Shown: in pieces, positions 1-9,722 of the stretch
How the letters are laid out: each line of letters starts with the position of its first letter
Numbering within the stretch: position 1 is the first letter of the stretch
NCBI GenBank assembly: GCA_002428015.1
Contig: DIZW01000132.1
Location: 1-35,702, forward strand
DNA from: Oxalobacteraceae bacterium UBA6018
GTDB lineage: Bacteria; Pseudomonadota; Gammaproteobacteria; Burkholderiales; Burkholderiaceae_D
DNA length: 35,702 nt
Reading direction: 5' to 3'
Position numbers and translations under genes: made by a program
The notes under the pieces: model-generated
The model's input: the letters and a program-made list of their open reading frames with translations, nothing else
Database searches by the model: none
Told to the model about the DNA's origin: nothing

Positions 1-1250
1 CGCGAGATGCACCAGTCCTGGATGTTGTTGAGCCACTGGTTGTAGGTGGTGCTCCAGTTTTCCGGCACGAACTTGATCTCACCGTCGGCCACTTTTTCCA
101 GCGCCACCTCGGCGATCGACTTGCCGGGGAAGTGGGTGCCTTCCGGGGCCGGCTTGCTCATGGCGACGAACCACTGGTCGGTCAGCATCGGCTCGATGAC
201 CACGCCGGTGCGGTCGCCGCGCGGCACCATCAGCTTGTGCGGCTTGACCTCGACCAGCAGGCCCAGCGCGTCCAGGTCGGCCACGATCTGCTTGCGCGCG
301 GCGAAGCGGTCCATGCCGCGGTATTGCTCGGGCGCCTCGTCGCTGATCTTGGCGTCCAGGGTCAGCACGCCGATCATCGGCAGCTTGTTGCGCTGGCCGA
401 CCGCGTAGTCGTTGAAGTCGTGGGCCGGGGTGATCTTCACGCAGCCGCTGCCGAAGGCCTTGTCGGCGTATTCGTCGGCGATCAGGGGAATTTGGCGGCC
501 CGTCAGGGGCAGTTCGAGCATCTGGCCGACCAGGTGGGCGTAGCGCTCGTCGGTCGGGTCGACCGCCACGGCGACGTCGCCGAGCAGGGTTTCAGGCCGG
601 GTGGTGGCGACGACCACGTGGCCCTCGCCCTGGGCCAGCGGGTACTTGATGTACCACATCGAGCCGTCTTCTTCTTCCGACACCACTTCCAGGTCCGACA
701 CGGCCGTGCCCAGCTTGGGGTCCCAGTTGACCAGGCGCTTGCCGCGGTAGATCAGGCCCTGCTCGAACAGGCGCACGAACACCTCGGTGACCACTTTCGA
801 GCGCGGCTCGTCCATCGTGAAGTACTCGCGCGACCAGTCCGGCGAGGTGCCCATGCGGCGCATCTGGCCGGTGATGATGTTGCCCGACTTTTCCTTCCAC
901 TCCCACACCTTCTTGATGAACTGCTCGCGCCCGAGGTCATGGCGCGACAGCTTCTGCGCGTCGAGCTGGCGTTCCACCACGATCTGGGTGGCGATGCCGG
1001 CGTGGTCGGTGCCCGGCACCCAGGCGGTGTTGAAGCCGCGCATGCGGTAGTAGCGGGTCAGGCCGTCCATGATGGTCTGGTTGAACGCGTGGCCCATGTG
1101 CAGGGTGCCGGTGACGTTCGGCGGCGGCAGCTGGATGCAAAACGACGGCTTGGCGGGGTCCGTGGTGGCGGCGAAATATCCACGCTGTTCCCATTCCGTG
1201 CGCCAGAATTGTTCAATGTCGGCTGGCTCGAAAGACTTGGCTAATTCCAT
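1..1250 (-). CDS. valS: Valine--tRNA ligase, N-terminal part (runs off the left edge)
   Basis: Class I aminoacyl-tRNA synthetase that charges tRNA-Val in the cytoplasm. About 416 codons are present; the C-terminal half lies outside the window. Visible are the HIGH-type ATP-binding signature HMGH at residues 51-54, following LPPPNVTGTL, and the ATTRPET motif typical of the inserted editing domain that hydrolyses mischarged Thr-tRNA. I chose the ATG at 1250 (MELAKSFEP). An in-frame ATG 11 codons upstream, at 1283, overlaps a TATAAT box on the same strand and would precede the predicted transcription start, so it is unlikely to be used. No strong Shine-Dalgarno sequence precedes either ATG. The gene is separated from the upstream protease by a strong terminator and so probably has its own promoter. 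Confidence 0.97.
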   Translation of the reverse strand, partial: MELAKSFEPADIEQFWRTEWEQRGYFAATTDPAKPSFCIQLPPPNVTGTLHMGHAFNQTIMDGLTRYYRMRGFNTAWVPGTDHAGIATQIVVERQLDAQKLSRHDLGREQFIKKVWEWKEKSGNIITGQMRRMGTSPDWSREYFTMDEPRSKVVTEVFVRLFEQGLIYRGKRLVNWDPKLGTAVSDLEVVSEEEDGSMWYIKYPLAQGEGHVVVATTRPETLLGDVAVAVDPTDERYAHLVGQMLELPLTGRQIPLIADEYADKAFGSGCVKITPAHDFNDYAVGQRNKLPMIGVLTLDAKISDEAPEQYRGMDRFAARKQIVADLDALGLLVEVKPHKLMVPRGDRTGVVIEPMLTDQWFVAMSKPAPEGTHFPGKSIAEVALEKVADGEIKFVPENWSTTYNQWLNNIQDWCIS

Positions 1251-1281
1251 GATTTGTCGTGTTGATTTTGCGAAAACAATC

Positions 1282-1287
1282 ATTATA
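1282..1287 (-). promoter_or_regulatory. Probable valS promoter, -10 box
   Basis: A perfect TATAAT reads leftward here. It would place transcription start near 1275, about 25 nt ahead of the chosen valS ATG. No good -35 hexamer is visible at the expected distance (around 1305-1310). The box lies between the protease terminator and valS, as expected for a promoter. Confidence 0.55.
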
Positions 1288-1335
1288 GAGGACTGGCGCG
1301 CCTCAGCGCGGCGGCCCGGGACGCGCCCCGCATAA

Positions 1336-1361
1336 AAAAAGGACGCCGCGGCGTCCTTTTT
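1336..1361 (-). terminator. Rho-independent terminator of the first S8 protease gene
   Basis: A perfect 16-bp palindrome, GGACGCCGCGGCGTCC (1341-1356), is flanked by A-tracts on the left and T-tracts on the right. It can therefore terminate in either direction. It lies about 35 nt beyond the stop codon of the leftward protease gene and separates it from valS. The same 16-bp palindrome recurs after the second protease gene at 3265-3282. Confidence 0.85.
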
Positions 1362-1393
1362 GGGTGGGCAGGCGCTGCCGGCGCGCACTTCCC

Positions 1394-2959
1394 CTAGTTG
1401 CCGCAGCCGAGAGACTTGATGCGGTCGTAGGCGGCCCTGGCCTGCACCAGGCCGTAGCCGTACTTGGTGTCGCGGCCTGCCGCGCCCAGGTCAAGCGCGC
1501 TCTTGCCCAGCGAGGCGCGGATCTGGCTGCCGGTGCAGGTGGGGAAGTAGCTCCACACCAGCGCCGCCACGGCCGACACGTGCGGCGTGGCCATCGAGGT
1601 GCCGTCGTAGTAGGCGTAGTTGTACGGCGTGACGGTGATGGTGGCGGTCTGGCCCAGCTGGTTCTTCATGGCCGCCCCTTCGGTGTCGGACGCGGTCACC
1701 GAGGGGATGGTGGTGACGGTGGTGCCGAGCGTGCCGCCGAAACTGCCGGGCGCGTTGTTGTACACCACGGCGCCGACTCCGCCGCTGCTCTGGCAGTTGG
1801 AGACCTTGGTGGCGAAGTCGATGGTGCCGCGCGCGATCAGGCAGACCTTGCCCGCCATGGCGCTGTTGACCACGTCGCCCAGGCCGAAGTCGGCCAGGGG
1901 AGCGCTGGCCGTGGTTTTCGGCGAGCCGTCCATGCCGCCCGGCGCGTAGGCGGTGCCGCCTACGGTCAAGGCCGACTGCGAACCGGTGCCCATCGGCACG
2001 GTCGACAACACGTTCACGCCGGGCGCGGCGATCTCGACCTTGCTGTTGTACTGGGAGAAGCTGGCCCAGTTCTTGTTCTCGTCCAGGGCCGCGACCATCA
2101 TCACGCTGGCATAGCCGGCCGGGTAGGAGATGGCGGTGGTGCCGTCGTTGCCGGCCGCGGCCACGTTGAGCACACCCTTGGAGGCGAGCACGTCGAAGGC
2201 GCGCTGCTCGGTCTTGCTGGCGCGCCCGCCGCCGAGCGACATGGTGATCACGTTGGCGCCGGCCGTGCCGCATTTGTTGGCCGCCGAGGCCAGGGTCGAG
2301 GAGTAGGCCCAGCCGGAGGCGCCGAACACCTTGACGATGTGCAGCTTGAGCTGCTTGTTGGGATTGACGCCGACCACGCCCACGCCGCTGTTGTTGAGCG
2401 CGGCGATGGTGCCGGTCACGTGGGTGCCGTGGTGGTTCTCGTCGGTGTACCACCAGCCGGTGCCGGAATCGTATTCGCCGGTGAAGTTATTGCCGTTCAA
2501 GTCTTCATGGTCGCGGTTCACGCCGGAGTCGATGATGCACAGCTTGCGGTTGCCGGCGTTGGTGTCGGGCAGCTGGTCGGCCTGGACCATCTGTATGCCG
2601 TAGGGCACCAGCTGGCCGCTCGCGTACGGGTTGCCGGTCGAGGGCGTGGTCAGGGCGAAGGCCTTGCGCACCACGTCGTCCTCCACGTACTCGACGTTGG
2701 GGTTGTGCTGCAAGCCCTTGAGCGCGGCGGCCGGCACCTCGACGGCCATCGCGTCCATGCCGACAATGTCTTGCTTGACCGTGCCGTGGGCGGCCGCCAC
2801 GGCGGCCTTGACGCTGGCCGCCGCGCCCGGCTTGAAGGCGACGATCACGCGCGTCGTGTCGGCCGCCGCCGCGTTGCCGATGACACCGGCCGCGACGGTC
2901 GCGACCAGCAGCTTGACCGCGGTGGCGATCGAGGACATCACTACATTGCTTTGCATCAT
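1394..2959 (-). CDS. Secreted S8 (subtilisin-like) serine protease with PA domain, copy 1
   Basis: Predicted exported endopeptidase of 521 aa. Residues 1-33 look like a Sec signal peptide (hydrophobic stretch ending in Ala-rich GNAAAA). Residues about 37-100 resemble an inhibitor-I9 propeptide. The catalytic triad is visible: Asp144 in CIIDSG, His177 in NHHGTHVTGT and Ser455 in GTSMATPH, with oxyanion Asn271 in AAAGND. A protease-associated (PA) domain appears inserted between the Asn and Ser motifs, about 330-445 (GKVCLIARG, GAVVYNN). The ATG at 2959 is preceded by GGAGAAA at good spacing; a second ATG follows immediately. The C-terminus is short, with no sorting tail, so the mature enzyme is probably released. 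It is closely similar to the next gene upstream, from which it probably arose by tandem duplication. Its physiological substrate cannot be inferred. Confidence 0.94.
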   Translation of the reverse strand: MMQSNVVMSSIATAVKLLVATVAAGVIGNAAAADTTRVIVAFKPGAAASVKAAVAAAHGTVKQDIVGMDAMAVEVPAAALKGLQHNPNVEYVEDDVVRKAFALTTPSTGNPYASGQLVPYGIQMVQADQLPDTNAGNRKLCIIDSGVNRDHEDLNGNNFTGEYDSGTGWWYTDENHHGTHVTGTIAALNNSGVGVVGVNPNKQLKLHIVKVFGASGWAYSSTLASAANKCGTAGANVITMSLGGGRASKTEQRAFDVLASKGVLNVAAAGNDGTTAISYPAGYASVMMVAALDENKNWASFSQYNSKVEIAAPGVNVLSTVPMGTGSQSALTVGGTAYAPGGMDGSPKTTASAPLADFGLGDVVNSAMAGKVCLIARGTIDFATKVSNCQSSGGVGAVVYNNAPGSFGGTLGTTVTTIPSVTASDTEGAAMKNQLGQTATITVTPYNYAYYDGTSMATPHVSAVAALVWSYFPTCTGSQIRASLGKSALDLGAAGRDTKYGYGLVQARAAYDRIKSLGCGN

Positions 2960-3077
2960 GAAGTTTCTCCGAGTGAGAGTATGTACTTTGCCGCAAGCTC
3001 TGGTCGGCTTGCATGCGCCTGGGCGGTACCTGGTAAGTACCCTGCGCCGGTCCGCATGGTCGGGTCGGCGGAGGGTC

Positions 3078-3107
3078 AGTGTAGGAGCAAAGGATGAGCC
3101 TGATCAA
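3078..3107 (-). promoter_or_regulatory. Probable promoter of S8 protease copy 1
   Basis: Reading leftward there is TTGATC (3102-3107), an 18-nt spacer, then TACACT (3078-3083), a fair sigma-70 match. Transcription would start near 3071 and give a leader of about 110 nt. The -35 hexamer lies inside the inverted repeat annotated at 3093-3130, so a regulator bound there could block access. The 344 nt between the two protease genes (2960-3303) hold this promoter, that repeat and the upstream gene's terminator, and no coding sequence that I can support. Confidence 0.6.
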
Positions 3108-3130
3108 CCGCCTTTTTCGGCGGGCTCATC
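3093..3130. repeat. Two-part inverted repeat over the -35 box of protease copy 1
   Basis: An outer stem GATGAGC (3093-3099) / GCTCATC (3124-3130) encloses an inner stem CCGCC (3108-3112) / GGCGG (3119-3123) with a short T-rich loop and an asymmetric bulge on one side. It covers the proposed -35 hexamer. It could be an operator, or a hairpin in a transcript crossing it from the right. The position favours an operator, but the bulge is unusual for one. Confidence 0.45.
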
Positions 3131-3259
3131 GACGTGTTGTTTGTTTGCCGGCGCGATCATATTTCCGCGCCGGTGAATGGTGCGGCGATCCAGCGGTGCT
3201 AGAATTTTGCGCCCGCCGCCCAGCCGGCCCCAGCCTTGGTACTTTCCTTCAGGCAAATG

Positions 3260-3282
3260 AAAAAGGGACGCCGCGGCGTCCC
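3260..3282 (-). terminator. Rho-independent terminator of S8 protease copy 2
   Basis: A palindromic stem GGGACGCCGCGGCGTCCC (3265-3282) is followed, reading leftward, by a run of T (A-tract 3260-3264 on the plus strand). It lies about 20 nt beyond the stop codon of the second protease. Its core is identical to the terminator of the first protease gene. Confidence 0.82.
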
Positions 3283-3303
3283 TCGCTCCCCGCCGCGGCG
3301 GCC

Positions 3304-4899
3304 TCAGTTGCCGCAGCCCAGCGCCTTGATGCGGTCGTAGGCGGTCCTGGCCTGCACCAGCCCGAAGCCGTACTTGTCGTCGCGGCCCACCGGTCCCAGG
3401 TCGAGCGCGCTCTTGCCCAGCGACGCGCGGATCTGCTTGCCCGTGCAGGCGGGGAAGTAGCTCCACACCAGCGCCGCCACGCCCGACACGTGCGGCGTGG
3501 CCATCGAGGTGCCGTCGTAGTAGGCGTAGTTGATGGCCTTGACGCTGACCGTGGCGTCCTGCCCCAGCTGGTTGCGCAGGCTGGCGCCCTCGGTGTCGGA
3601 CGCGGTCACCGACGGGATGCTCGTCACCGTCGTGCCCAGGGTGCCGTTAAAGCTGCCTGCGGCGTTGTTGTAGACCACCGCGCCGACCCCGCCGCTGCTC
3701 TGGCAATTGGCCACCTTGGTGGCGAAGGTGATGCTGCCGCGCGCGATCAGGCAGACCTTGCCCGCGACGGCGGCGTTCACCGTGTCGCCGATGCCGAAGT
3801 CGGCCAGCGGCGCGCTGGCGCTGGTCTTGGGCGAGCCTTCCATGGTGCCCGGCGCGTAGGTCTTGTTGCCCACCACCAGGGACGGCTCGGAGCCGGTGCC
3901 CATCGGCACGGTCGACAGCACCAGCACCCCGGGGGCGGAGATCTCGACCTTGCTGTTGAACTGGGAGAAGCTGGCCCAGGTCCGCGTCTCGTCCAGCGCG
4001 CCCACCATCATCACGCTGGCGTAGCCGGCCGGGTAGGAGATGCTGCTGTCGCCGGCGTTGCCGGCCGCCGCCACCGACAGCACCCCGTTGGCGGCCAGGC
4101 GGTCGAAGGCGCGCTGCTCGGTGTAGCTGGGGCTGCCACCGCCGAGCGACATGCTGATCACGTTGGCGCCGTTCGCGCCGCACTGGTAGGCGGCCTTGGC
4201 CAGGGTGGACGAATAGGCCCAGCCGTCGGCCCCGAACACCTTCACGATGTACAGGTGCAGGTGCTTGTTCGGGTTCACCCCGACCACCCCGACGCCGTTG
4301 TTGTTGACCGCCGCGATGGTGCCGGCCACGTGGGTGCCGTGGTGGTTCTCGTCGGTGTACCACCAGCCGGTGCCGCGGTCGTAGAGGCCGGCGGCCGGGA
4401 TGCCGGCCAGGTCCTCGTGGGCGCGGTCGATGCCCGAGTCGATGATGCACAGGGTACGGTTGCCGGCGTTGCTGTCGGGCAGCTGGTCGGCCTGGACCAT
4501 CTGTATGCCGTAGGGCACCAGCTGGCCCGGCAGATAGGGTTTCTTCGACGGCGAGGTCAGCGCCATCGGGTAGCGCTTCACATCCTCCTCGACCTGCACG
4601 ATGTTGGCGTTGCGCCTGAGCGCGGCCAGGGCCACGGCCGGCAGCTCGATGGCGAGCGCGTCCAGCTCGGGCAGTTCCAGCTTGACGGCGCCGTGGGCGC
4701 CGGCCACCGCCGCCCTGATGGCCGCGGCCGCGCCCGGTTTGAAGGTGACGATCACGCGGGTGGTGCCGGCCGCCGTGGCGGTGCCGAGCATGCCCAGGGC
4801 CAGCGTGGCCAGGCCGAGCTTGACGGCGATGCCGATGCGGGAGGCGGCGAAACAGGGGACGTGCAAGCCGGCGCGCGCGCCGCTAAGGATGTGAGTCAT
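3304..4899 (-). CDS. Secreted S8 (subtilisin-like) serine protease with PA domain, copy 2
   Basis: 531-aa paralogue of the adjacent protease with the same architecture. A signal peptide covers roughly residues 1-44, with the hydrophobic core at about 22-43; then come an I9-like propeptide (about 48-110) and the catalytic domain with Asp154 (CIIDSGID), His187 (NHHGTHVAGT), Asn281 (AAAGNAG) and Ser465 (GTSMATPH). A PA-domain insertion lies between Asn281 and Ser465. I chose the ATG at 4899 because GGAGAAA precedes it at good spacing, as in copy 1. An in-frame ATG at 4989 would add 30 residues that have no counterpart in copy 1 and would bury the signal peptide. Long stretches match copy 1 almost residue for residue, whereas the signal peptide and propeptide have diverged more. 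The gene is divergent from the thiamine operon across about 390 nt. Confidence 0.93.
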   Translation of the reverse strand: MTHILSGARAGLHVPCFAASRIGIAVKLGLATLALGMLGTATAAGTTRVIVTFKPGAAAAIRAAVAGAHGAVKLELPELDALAIELPAVALAALRRNANIVQVEEDVKRYPMALTSPSKKPYLPGQLVPYGIQMVQADQLPDSNAGNRTLCIIDSGIDRAHEDLAGIPAAGLYDRGTGWWYTDENHHGTHVAGTIAAVNNNGVGVVGVNPNKHLHLYIVKVFGADGWAYSSTLAKAAYQCGANGANVISMSLGGGSPSYTEQRAFDRLAANGVLSVAAAGNAGDSSISYPAGYASVMMVGALDETRTWASFSQFNSKVEISAPGVLVLSTVPMGTGSEPSLVVGNKTYAPGTMEGSPKTSASAPLADFGIGDTVNAAVAGKVCLIARGSITFATKVANCQSSGGVGAVVYNNAAGSFNGTLGTTVTSIPSVTASDTEGASLRNQLGQDATVSVKAINYAYYDGTSMATPHVSGVAALVWSYFPACTGKQIRASLGKSALDLGPVGRDDKYGFGLVQARTAYDRIKALGCGN

Positions 4900-5044
4900 T
4901 GCATTTTCTCCGATAAAGGTCATGGCTGACGCCGCGCGGGTGGTGCCGGCGCACTGGGGAAAGGCGAATGCCGCGGATAAGCGACTCATCCATCGTACCC
5001 CCGAGTTTGTCTGACACTGTTGTTATTTCTACTCGTGTGCTGCA

Positions 5045-5062
5045 GCTTGTGCGCTCACAAGC
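5045..5062. repeat. Perfect inverted repeat in the protease/thiC divergent region
   Basis: GCTTGTG (5045-5051) and CACAAGC (5056-5062) are perfect 7-bp inverted arms around CGCT. The repeat sits between the start of protease copy 2 and the thiC promoter, about 37 nt upstream of the thiC -10 box. This is a plausible operator for a dimeric regulator acting on either gene. No regulator gene is adjacent. Confidence 0.4.
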
Positions 5063-5098
5063 GATGGGGAAAACAATGCCGCACCGGCGCGCGCGGCG

Positions 5099-5104
5099 TA
5101 TAAT
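5099..5104 (+). promoter_or_regulatory. Promoter of the thiamine operon, -10 box
   Basis: A perfect TATAAT lies about 34 nt upstream of the TPP riboswitch. Transcription would start near 5111, so the whole aptamer is in the leader. No convincing -35 hexamer is visible at the expected distance. Confidence 0.6.
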
Positions 5105-5137
5105 GTGGCAAGCCACCGGTGACAGCCGGCCGGCACA

Positions 5138-5224
5138 CGCTAGGGGTCCTGCCCGCCGCATTGCGGCTGGTCGGTGAGAAACACCCTCTGAACCTGATCT
5201 GGATAATGCCAGCGAAGGGAAGCC
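5138..5224 (+). promoter_or_regulatory. TPP riboswitch (THI element)
   Basis: The segment carries the conserved THI-box blocks in order: TAGGGGT at the 5' side, GGTGAGAAACACCCT in the middle, then CTGAACCTGATCTGGATAAT and GCCAGCGAAGGGAA. These form the pyrimidine- and pyrophosphate-sensing helices of the TPP aptamer. It ends about 70 nt before the thiC ATG. Binding of TPP would lower expression of the downstream thi genes. I do not see a clear terminator hairpin with a U-tract, so control may act on ribosome binding (the AAGGAG at 5283-5288). Confidence 0.95.
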
Positions 5225-5293
5225 AGTGAGACAACGGCCATGCGCGCCGCCGCTCCAACCTCCTTTGCTGGCTCCTGCCCCCAAGGAGCCATA

Positions 5294-7208
<1,915 letters not shown>

Positions 7209-7213
7209 GCGTC

Positions 7214-7417
7214 ATGATCGACATCGAAGTCAACGGCCAGGCCCGGCGCGTGCGTCCCAGCCTGAGCCTGCGCGAGCTGCTCGACGAGCTCGAGCTGCCC
7301 GACCAGGGCCTGGCCCTGGCCGTCAACCGCAGCGTGGTGCCGCGCCAGCAATGGCCGCAGCGCCTGGTGGCGGCGGCCGACAAGATCGAGATCGTACGCG
7401 CCATCGGCGGCGGCTGA
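7214..7417 (+). CDS. thiS: Sulfur carrier protein ThiS
   Basis: 67-aa ubiquitin-fold sulfur carrier that delivers thiocarboxylate sulfur to thiazole synthase. It begins MIDIEVNGQ and ends in the diagnostic C-terminal Gly-Gly (AIGGG), which is adenylated and then thiocarboxylated. It starts 5 nt after the thiC stop codon, consistent with translational coupling in the thi operon. No adenylating enzyme (ThiF) gene is nearby, so that step must be encoded elsewhere. The out-of-frame extension of the broken thiC reads into this gene's frame, so an automatic caller may report a false ThiC-ThiS fusion. Confidence 0.95.
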   Translation: MIDIEVNGQARRVRPSLSLRELLDELELPDQGLALAVNRSVVPRQQWPQRLVAAADKIEIVRAIGGG

Positions 7418-7454
7418 GGGCCGCCCCTCATCGAACATGAACCAAGGAATGAGC

Positions 7455-8246
7455 ATGAAGGACATTCACACTGATGCATTGATGATCGCCGGCAAGGCCT
7501 ACAACTCGCGCCTGCTGGTGGGCAGCGGCAAGTACCGCGATCTGGCCCAGACCCGCGCAGCCACCGACGCGGCCGGCGCCGACATCATCACCGTGGCCAT
7601 CCGCCGCGTCAACATCGGCCAGCACAAGGGCGAGCCCAGCCTGCTCGACGTGCTGCCGCCGGACCAGTACACGATCCTGCCCAACACGGCCGGCTGCTAC
7701 AACGCCGAGGACGCCGTCTACACCCTGCAGATGGCGCGCGAGCTGCTGGGCGGGCACAAGCTGGTCAAGCTGGAAGTGCTGGGCGACGAGAAGACCCTGT
7801 TCCCGCACATGCCGGAGACCCTCAAGGCCGCCGAGCGCCTGGTCAAGGACGGCTTCGACGTGATGGTCTATTGCAGCGACGACCCGATCCAGGCCCGCAT
7901 CCTGGAGCAAATCGGCTGCGTCGCGGTGATGCCGCTGGCCTCGCTGATCGGCTCCGGCATGGGCATCCTGAACCCGTGGAACCTGTCGCTGATCATCGAG
8001 CAGGCCACGGTGCCGGTGCTGGTCGACGCCGGCGTGGGCACGGCCTCGGACGCGGCCATCGCCATGGAGCTCGGCTGCGACGGCGTGCTGATGAACAGCG
8101 CCATCGCCCTCGCCCAGGACCCGGTGCGCATGGCCGGCGCGATGCGCCTGGCGGTGCAGGCCGGGCGCGAGGCCTTCCTGGCCGGGCGCATGCCCAAGCG
8201 CTTCGCGGCCTCGCCGTCCTCGCCCACCAGCGGGCGCATCGCCTGA
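7455..8246 (+). CDS. thiG: Thiazole synthase ThiG
   Basis: Condenses 1-deoxy-D-xylulose 5-phosphate, dehydroglycine and ThiS-thiocarboxylate into the thiazole phosphate of thiamine. It is a 263-aa TIM-barrel protein. The Lys that forms the imine with DXP is Lys105, in HKLVKLEVLGD. The phosphate-binding segments GSGMGILNP and DAGVGTASDAA are present, as is the typical ending MPKRFAASPSSPTSG. Three in-frame ATGs lie close together (7437, 7449, 7455). I chose 7455 because AAGGA at 7443-7447 sits 7 nt before it; the first ATG would overlap that site. The gene follows thiS by 37 nt. Confidence 0.95.
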   Translation: MKDIHTDALMIAGKAYNSRLLVGSGKYRDLAQTRAATDAAGADIITVAIRRVNIGQHKGEPSLLDVLPPDQYTILPNTAGCYNAEDAVYTLQMARELLGGHKLVKLEVLGDEKTLFPHMPETLKAAERLVKDGFDVMVYCSDDPIQARILEQIGCVAVMPLASLIGSGMGILNPWNLSLIIEQATVPVLVDAGVGTASDAAIAMELGCDGVLMNSAIALAQDPVRMAGAMRLAVQAGREAFLAGRMPKRFAASPSSPTSGRIA

Positions 8247-8968
8247 TGCCGGCGCGGCGCGCCACCGTGCTGGTGCTGTCCGGACTGGACCCGTCCGGCG
8301 GGGCCGGCATGGCGGCCGACGTGCTGGCCATCGCGGCCCAGGGCGCGCACGCGCTGCCGGTGGTGACGGCGCTGACGGTGCAGGACAACAACCGCGTGCA
8401 CGAGGTGGTGCCGGTCGACGCCGCCCTGCTGGAACGCCAGGTGCGCCTGCTGGCCGAGCGCATCGGCATCGACGCCGTCAAGATCGGCATTCCCGGCAGC
8501 CGCGCCAACGCCGAGGCCCTGGCCGGACTGCTGCGCGCGCTGCGGGCCGCCAAGCCGGACTTGCCGATCGTGCTGGACCCGGTGCTGGCCAGCGGGCATG
8601 GCGACGCGCTCGCGCGCGGCGACGCGCTCGAGGCGCTGGCGCCGCTGCTGGCGTTGGCCAGCGTGCTGGTGCCCAACCTGGGCGAGGCGGCCGCGCTCGG
8701 CCAGGTGGCCTGCCCGCAGGTGCTGGTCACGGGCGGGCACGGCGACGGGCCCGAGGTGGTCAACCGCTGGGGGACGCGCGAGTGGCGCTGGGAGCGCCTG
8801 GACGGCCAGTTCCACGGCAGCGGCTGCACCCTGGCCGCCGCCATCGCGGCCCGCCTGGCGCTGGGCGAGCCGCTCGACACGGCCCTGGAGCGGGCCCAGG
8901 CCTACACCCACCAGGCGCTGGCGGACGCGTTTTCCATCGCGCCCGGCCAGTCCATTCCGCTGCGCTGA
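8246..8968 (+). CDS. thiD: Hydroxymethylpyrimidine/phosphomethylpyrimidine kinase ThiD
   Basis: Phosphorylates HMP and HMP-phosphate to HMP-pyrophosphate for coupling with thiazole phosphate. It is a 240-aa ribokinase-fold protein. The N-terminal GLDPSGGAGMAAD is the substrate/phosphate-binding signature of ThiD, and FHGSGCTLAAAIAARLALG near the C-terminus is the ATP/anion-hole motif with the catalytic region. It is somewhat shorter than the usual 260-270 aa, with a compact middle section (VKIGIPGSRANAEALAGLL). Its ATG overlaps the thiG stop codon by one base (TGATG), so it is translationally coupled. Confidence 0.93.
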   Translation: MPARRATVLVLSGLDPSGGAGMAADVLAIAAQGAHALPVVTALTVQDNNRVHEVVPVDAALLERQVRLLAERIGIDAVKIGIPGSRANAEALAGLLRALRAAKPDLPIVLDPVLASGHGDALARGDALEALAPLLALASVLVPNLGEAAALGQVACPQVLVTGGHGDGPEVVNRWGTREWRWERLDGQFHGSGCTLAAAIAARLALGEPLDTALERAQAYTHQALADAFSIAPGQSIPLR

Positions 8969-9041
8969 GCGCGCGCTGGCGCCGCGCCACGGCGTTTTGC
9001 CGGCGCGCCGATTGATTTACCCTATTTGAAAAGAGACGACT

Positions 9042-9674
9042 ATGCGAGGCCTCTACCTTGTCACCCCGAACTGGGACGATACCGCCCGGATGCTCGACAT
9101 CACCGCCGCCGCGCTCGACGCCGGCGCCGCGCTGGTGCAATACCGCCACAAGGACGCCAGCCCGGAACTGCGGCGCGAGCAGGGCGCCGCGCTGCAGGCG
9201 CTGTGCCGGCGCTACGCGCGTCCCTTCATCGTCAACGACCACCTGGACCTGTGCCTGACCTTGGGCGCCGACGGCCTGCACGTGGGCGGCACCGACATGT
9301 CGGTGGCGGCCGCGCGCGCCGCGCTGGGGCCGGACAAGATCGTCGGCGCGTCCTGCTACGGCGACCTGGCGCTGGCGCACGCGGCCTGGAAAGCCGGCGC
9401 CAGCTACATCGCGTTCGGCGGCTTCTACCCGTCCCCGGTCAAGCGCTACAGCTTCACCACGGCGCCCTCGGTGGTGGCCGAGGCGCGCACCCAGATCGAC
9501 CTGCCGGTGGTGGTGATCGGCGGCATGACGCCGGACAACGCCGCGCCGCTGGTGAACCTGGGCGCGGACATGGTGGCGGCCATCACCAGTATTTACGGCG
9601 CCGACGATCCGGGTGCCGCCACGCGCCGCTTCGACGCCCTGTTCGCCCAGCAAAAAGGGAACCCGCAAGCGTGA
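9042..9674 (+). CDS. thiE: Thiamine phosphate synthase ThiE
   Basis: Couples HMP-pyrophosphate with thiazole phosphate to make thiamine phosphate. It is a 210-aa TIM barrel. Visible motifs are QYRHKD (diphosphate/Mg-binding region), FIVNDHLDLCLTLGADGLHVG, GASCYGD, and VVVIGGMTPDNAAPL with AAITSIYGA near the end. The segment IAFGGFYPSPVKR differs from the commoner GxxFPTxTK pattern. An AAGAGA site precedes the ATG. The gene follows thiD by 73 nt and completes the operon. No thiO or thiH homologue is present, so the glycine-to-dehydroglycine step is encoded elsewhere. Confidence 0.94.
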   Translation: MRGLYLVTPNWDDTARMLDITAAALDAGAALVQYRHKDASPELRREQGAALQALCRRYARPFIVNDHLDLCLTLGADGLHVGGTDMSVAAARAALGPDKIVGASCYGDLALAHAAWKAGASYIAFGGFYPSPVKRYSFTTAPSVVAEARTQIDLPVVVIGGMTPDNAAPLVNLGADMVAAITSIYGADDPGAATRRFDALFAQQKGNPQA

Positions 9675-9683
9675 TGCGCGCCG

Positions 9684-9689
9684 TATAAT
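9684..9689 (+). promoter_or_regulatory. Probable promoter of the ANTAR response regulator, -10 box
   Basis: A perfect TATAAT begins 10 nt after the thiE stop codon. Transcription would start near 9696, leaving a leader of about 27 nt before the ATG at 9723. The -35 region would lie within the end of thiE and is not convincing. The box suggests that the regulator is transcribed independently of the thi operon. Confidence 0.55.
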
Positions 9690-9722
9690 CATTTCACATT
9701 TTGCCTTTGGAATTCCCCGCCA

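Noticed and set aside
1364..4929. Two long plus-strand frames (577 and 611 codons) opposite the proteases
   Set aside because: Both are shadows; they resemble one another only because the protease genes are paralogous.
4900..4989. Longer start for protease copy 2 at 4989
   Set aside because: It adds 30 residues before the signal peptide and has no good ribosome site, unlike the ATG at 4899.
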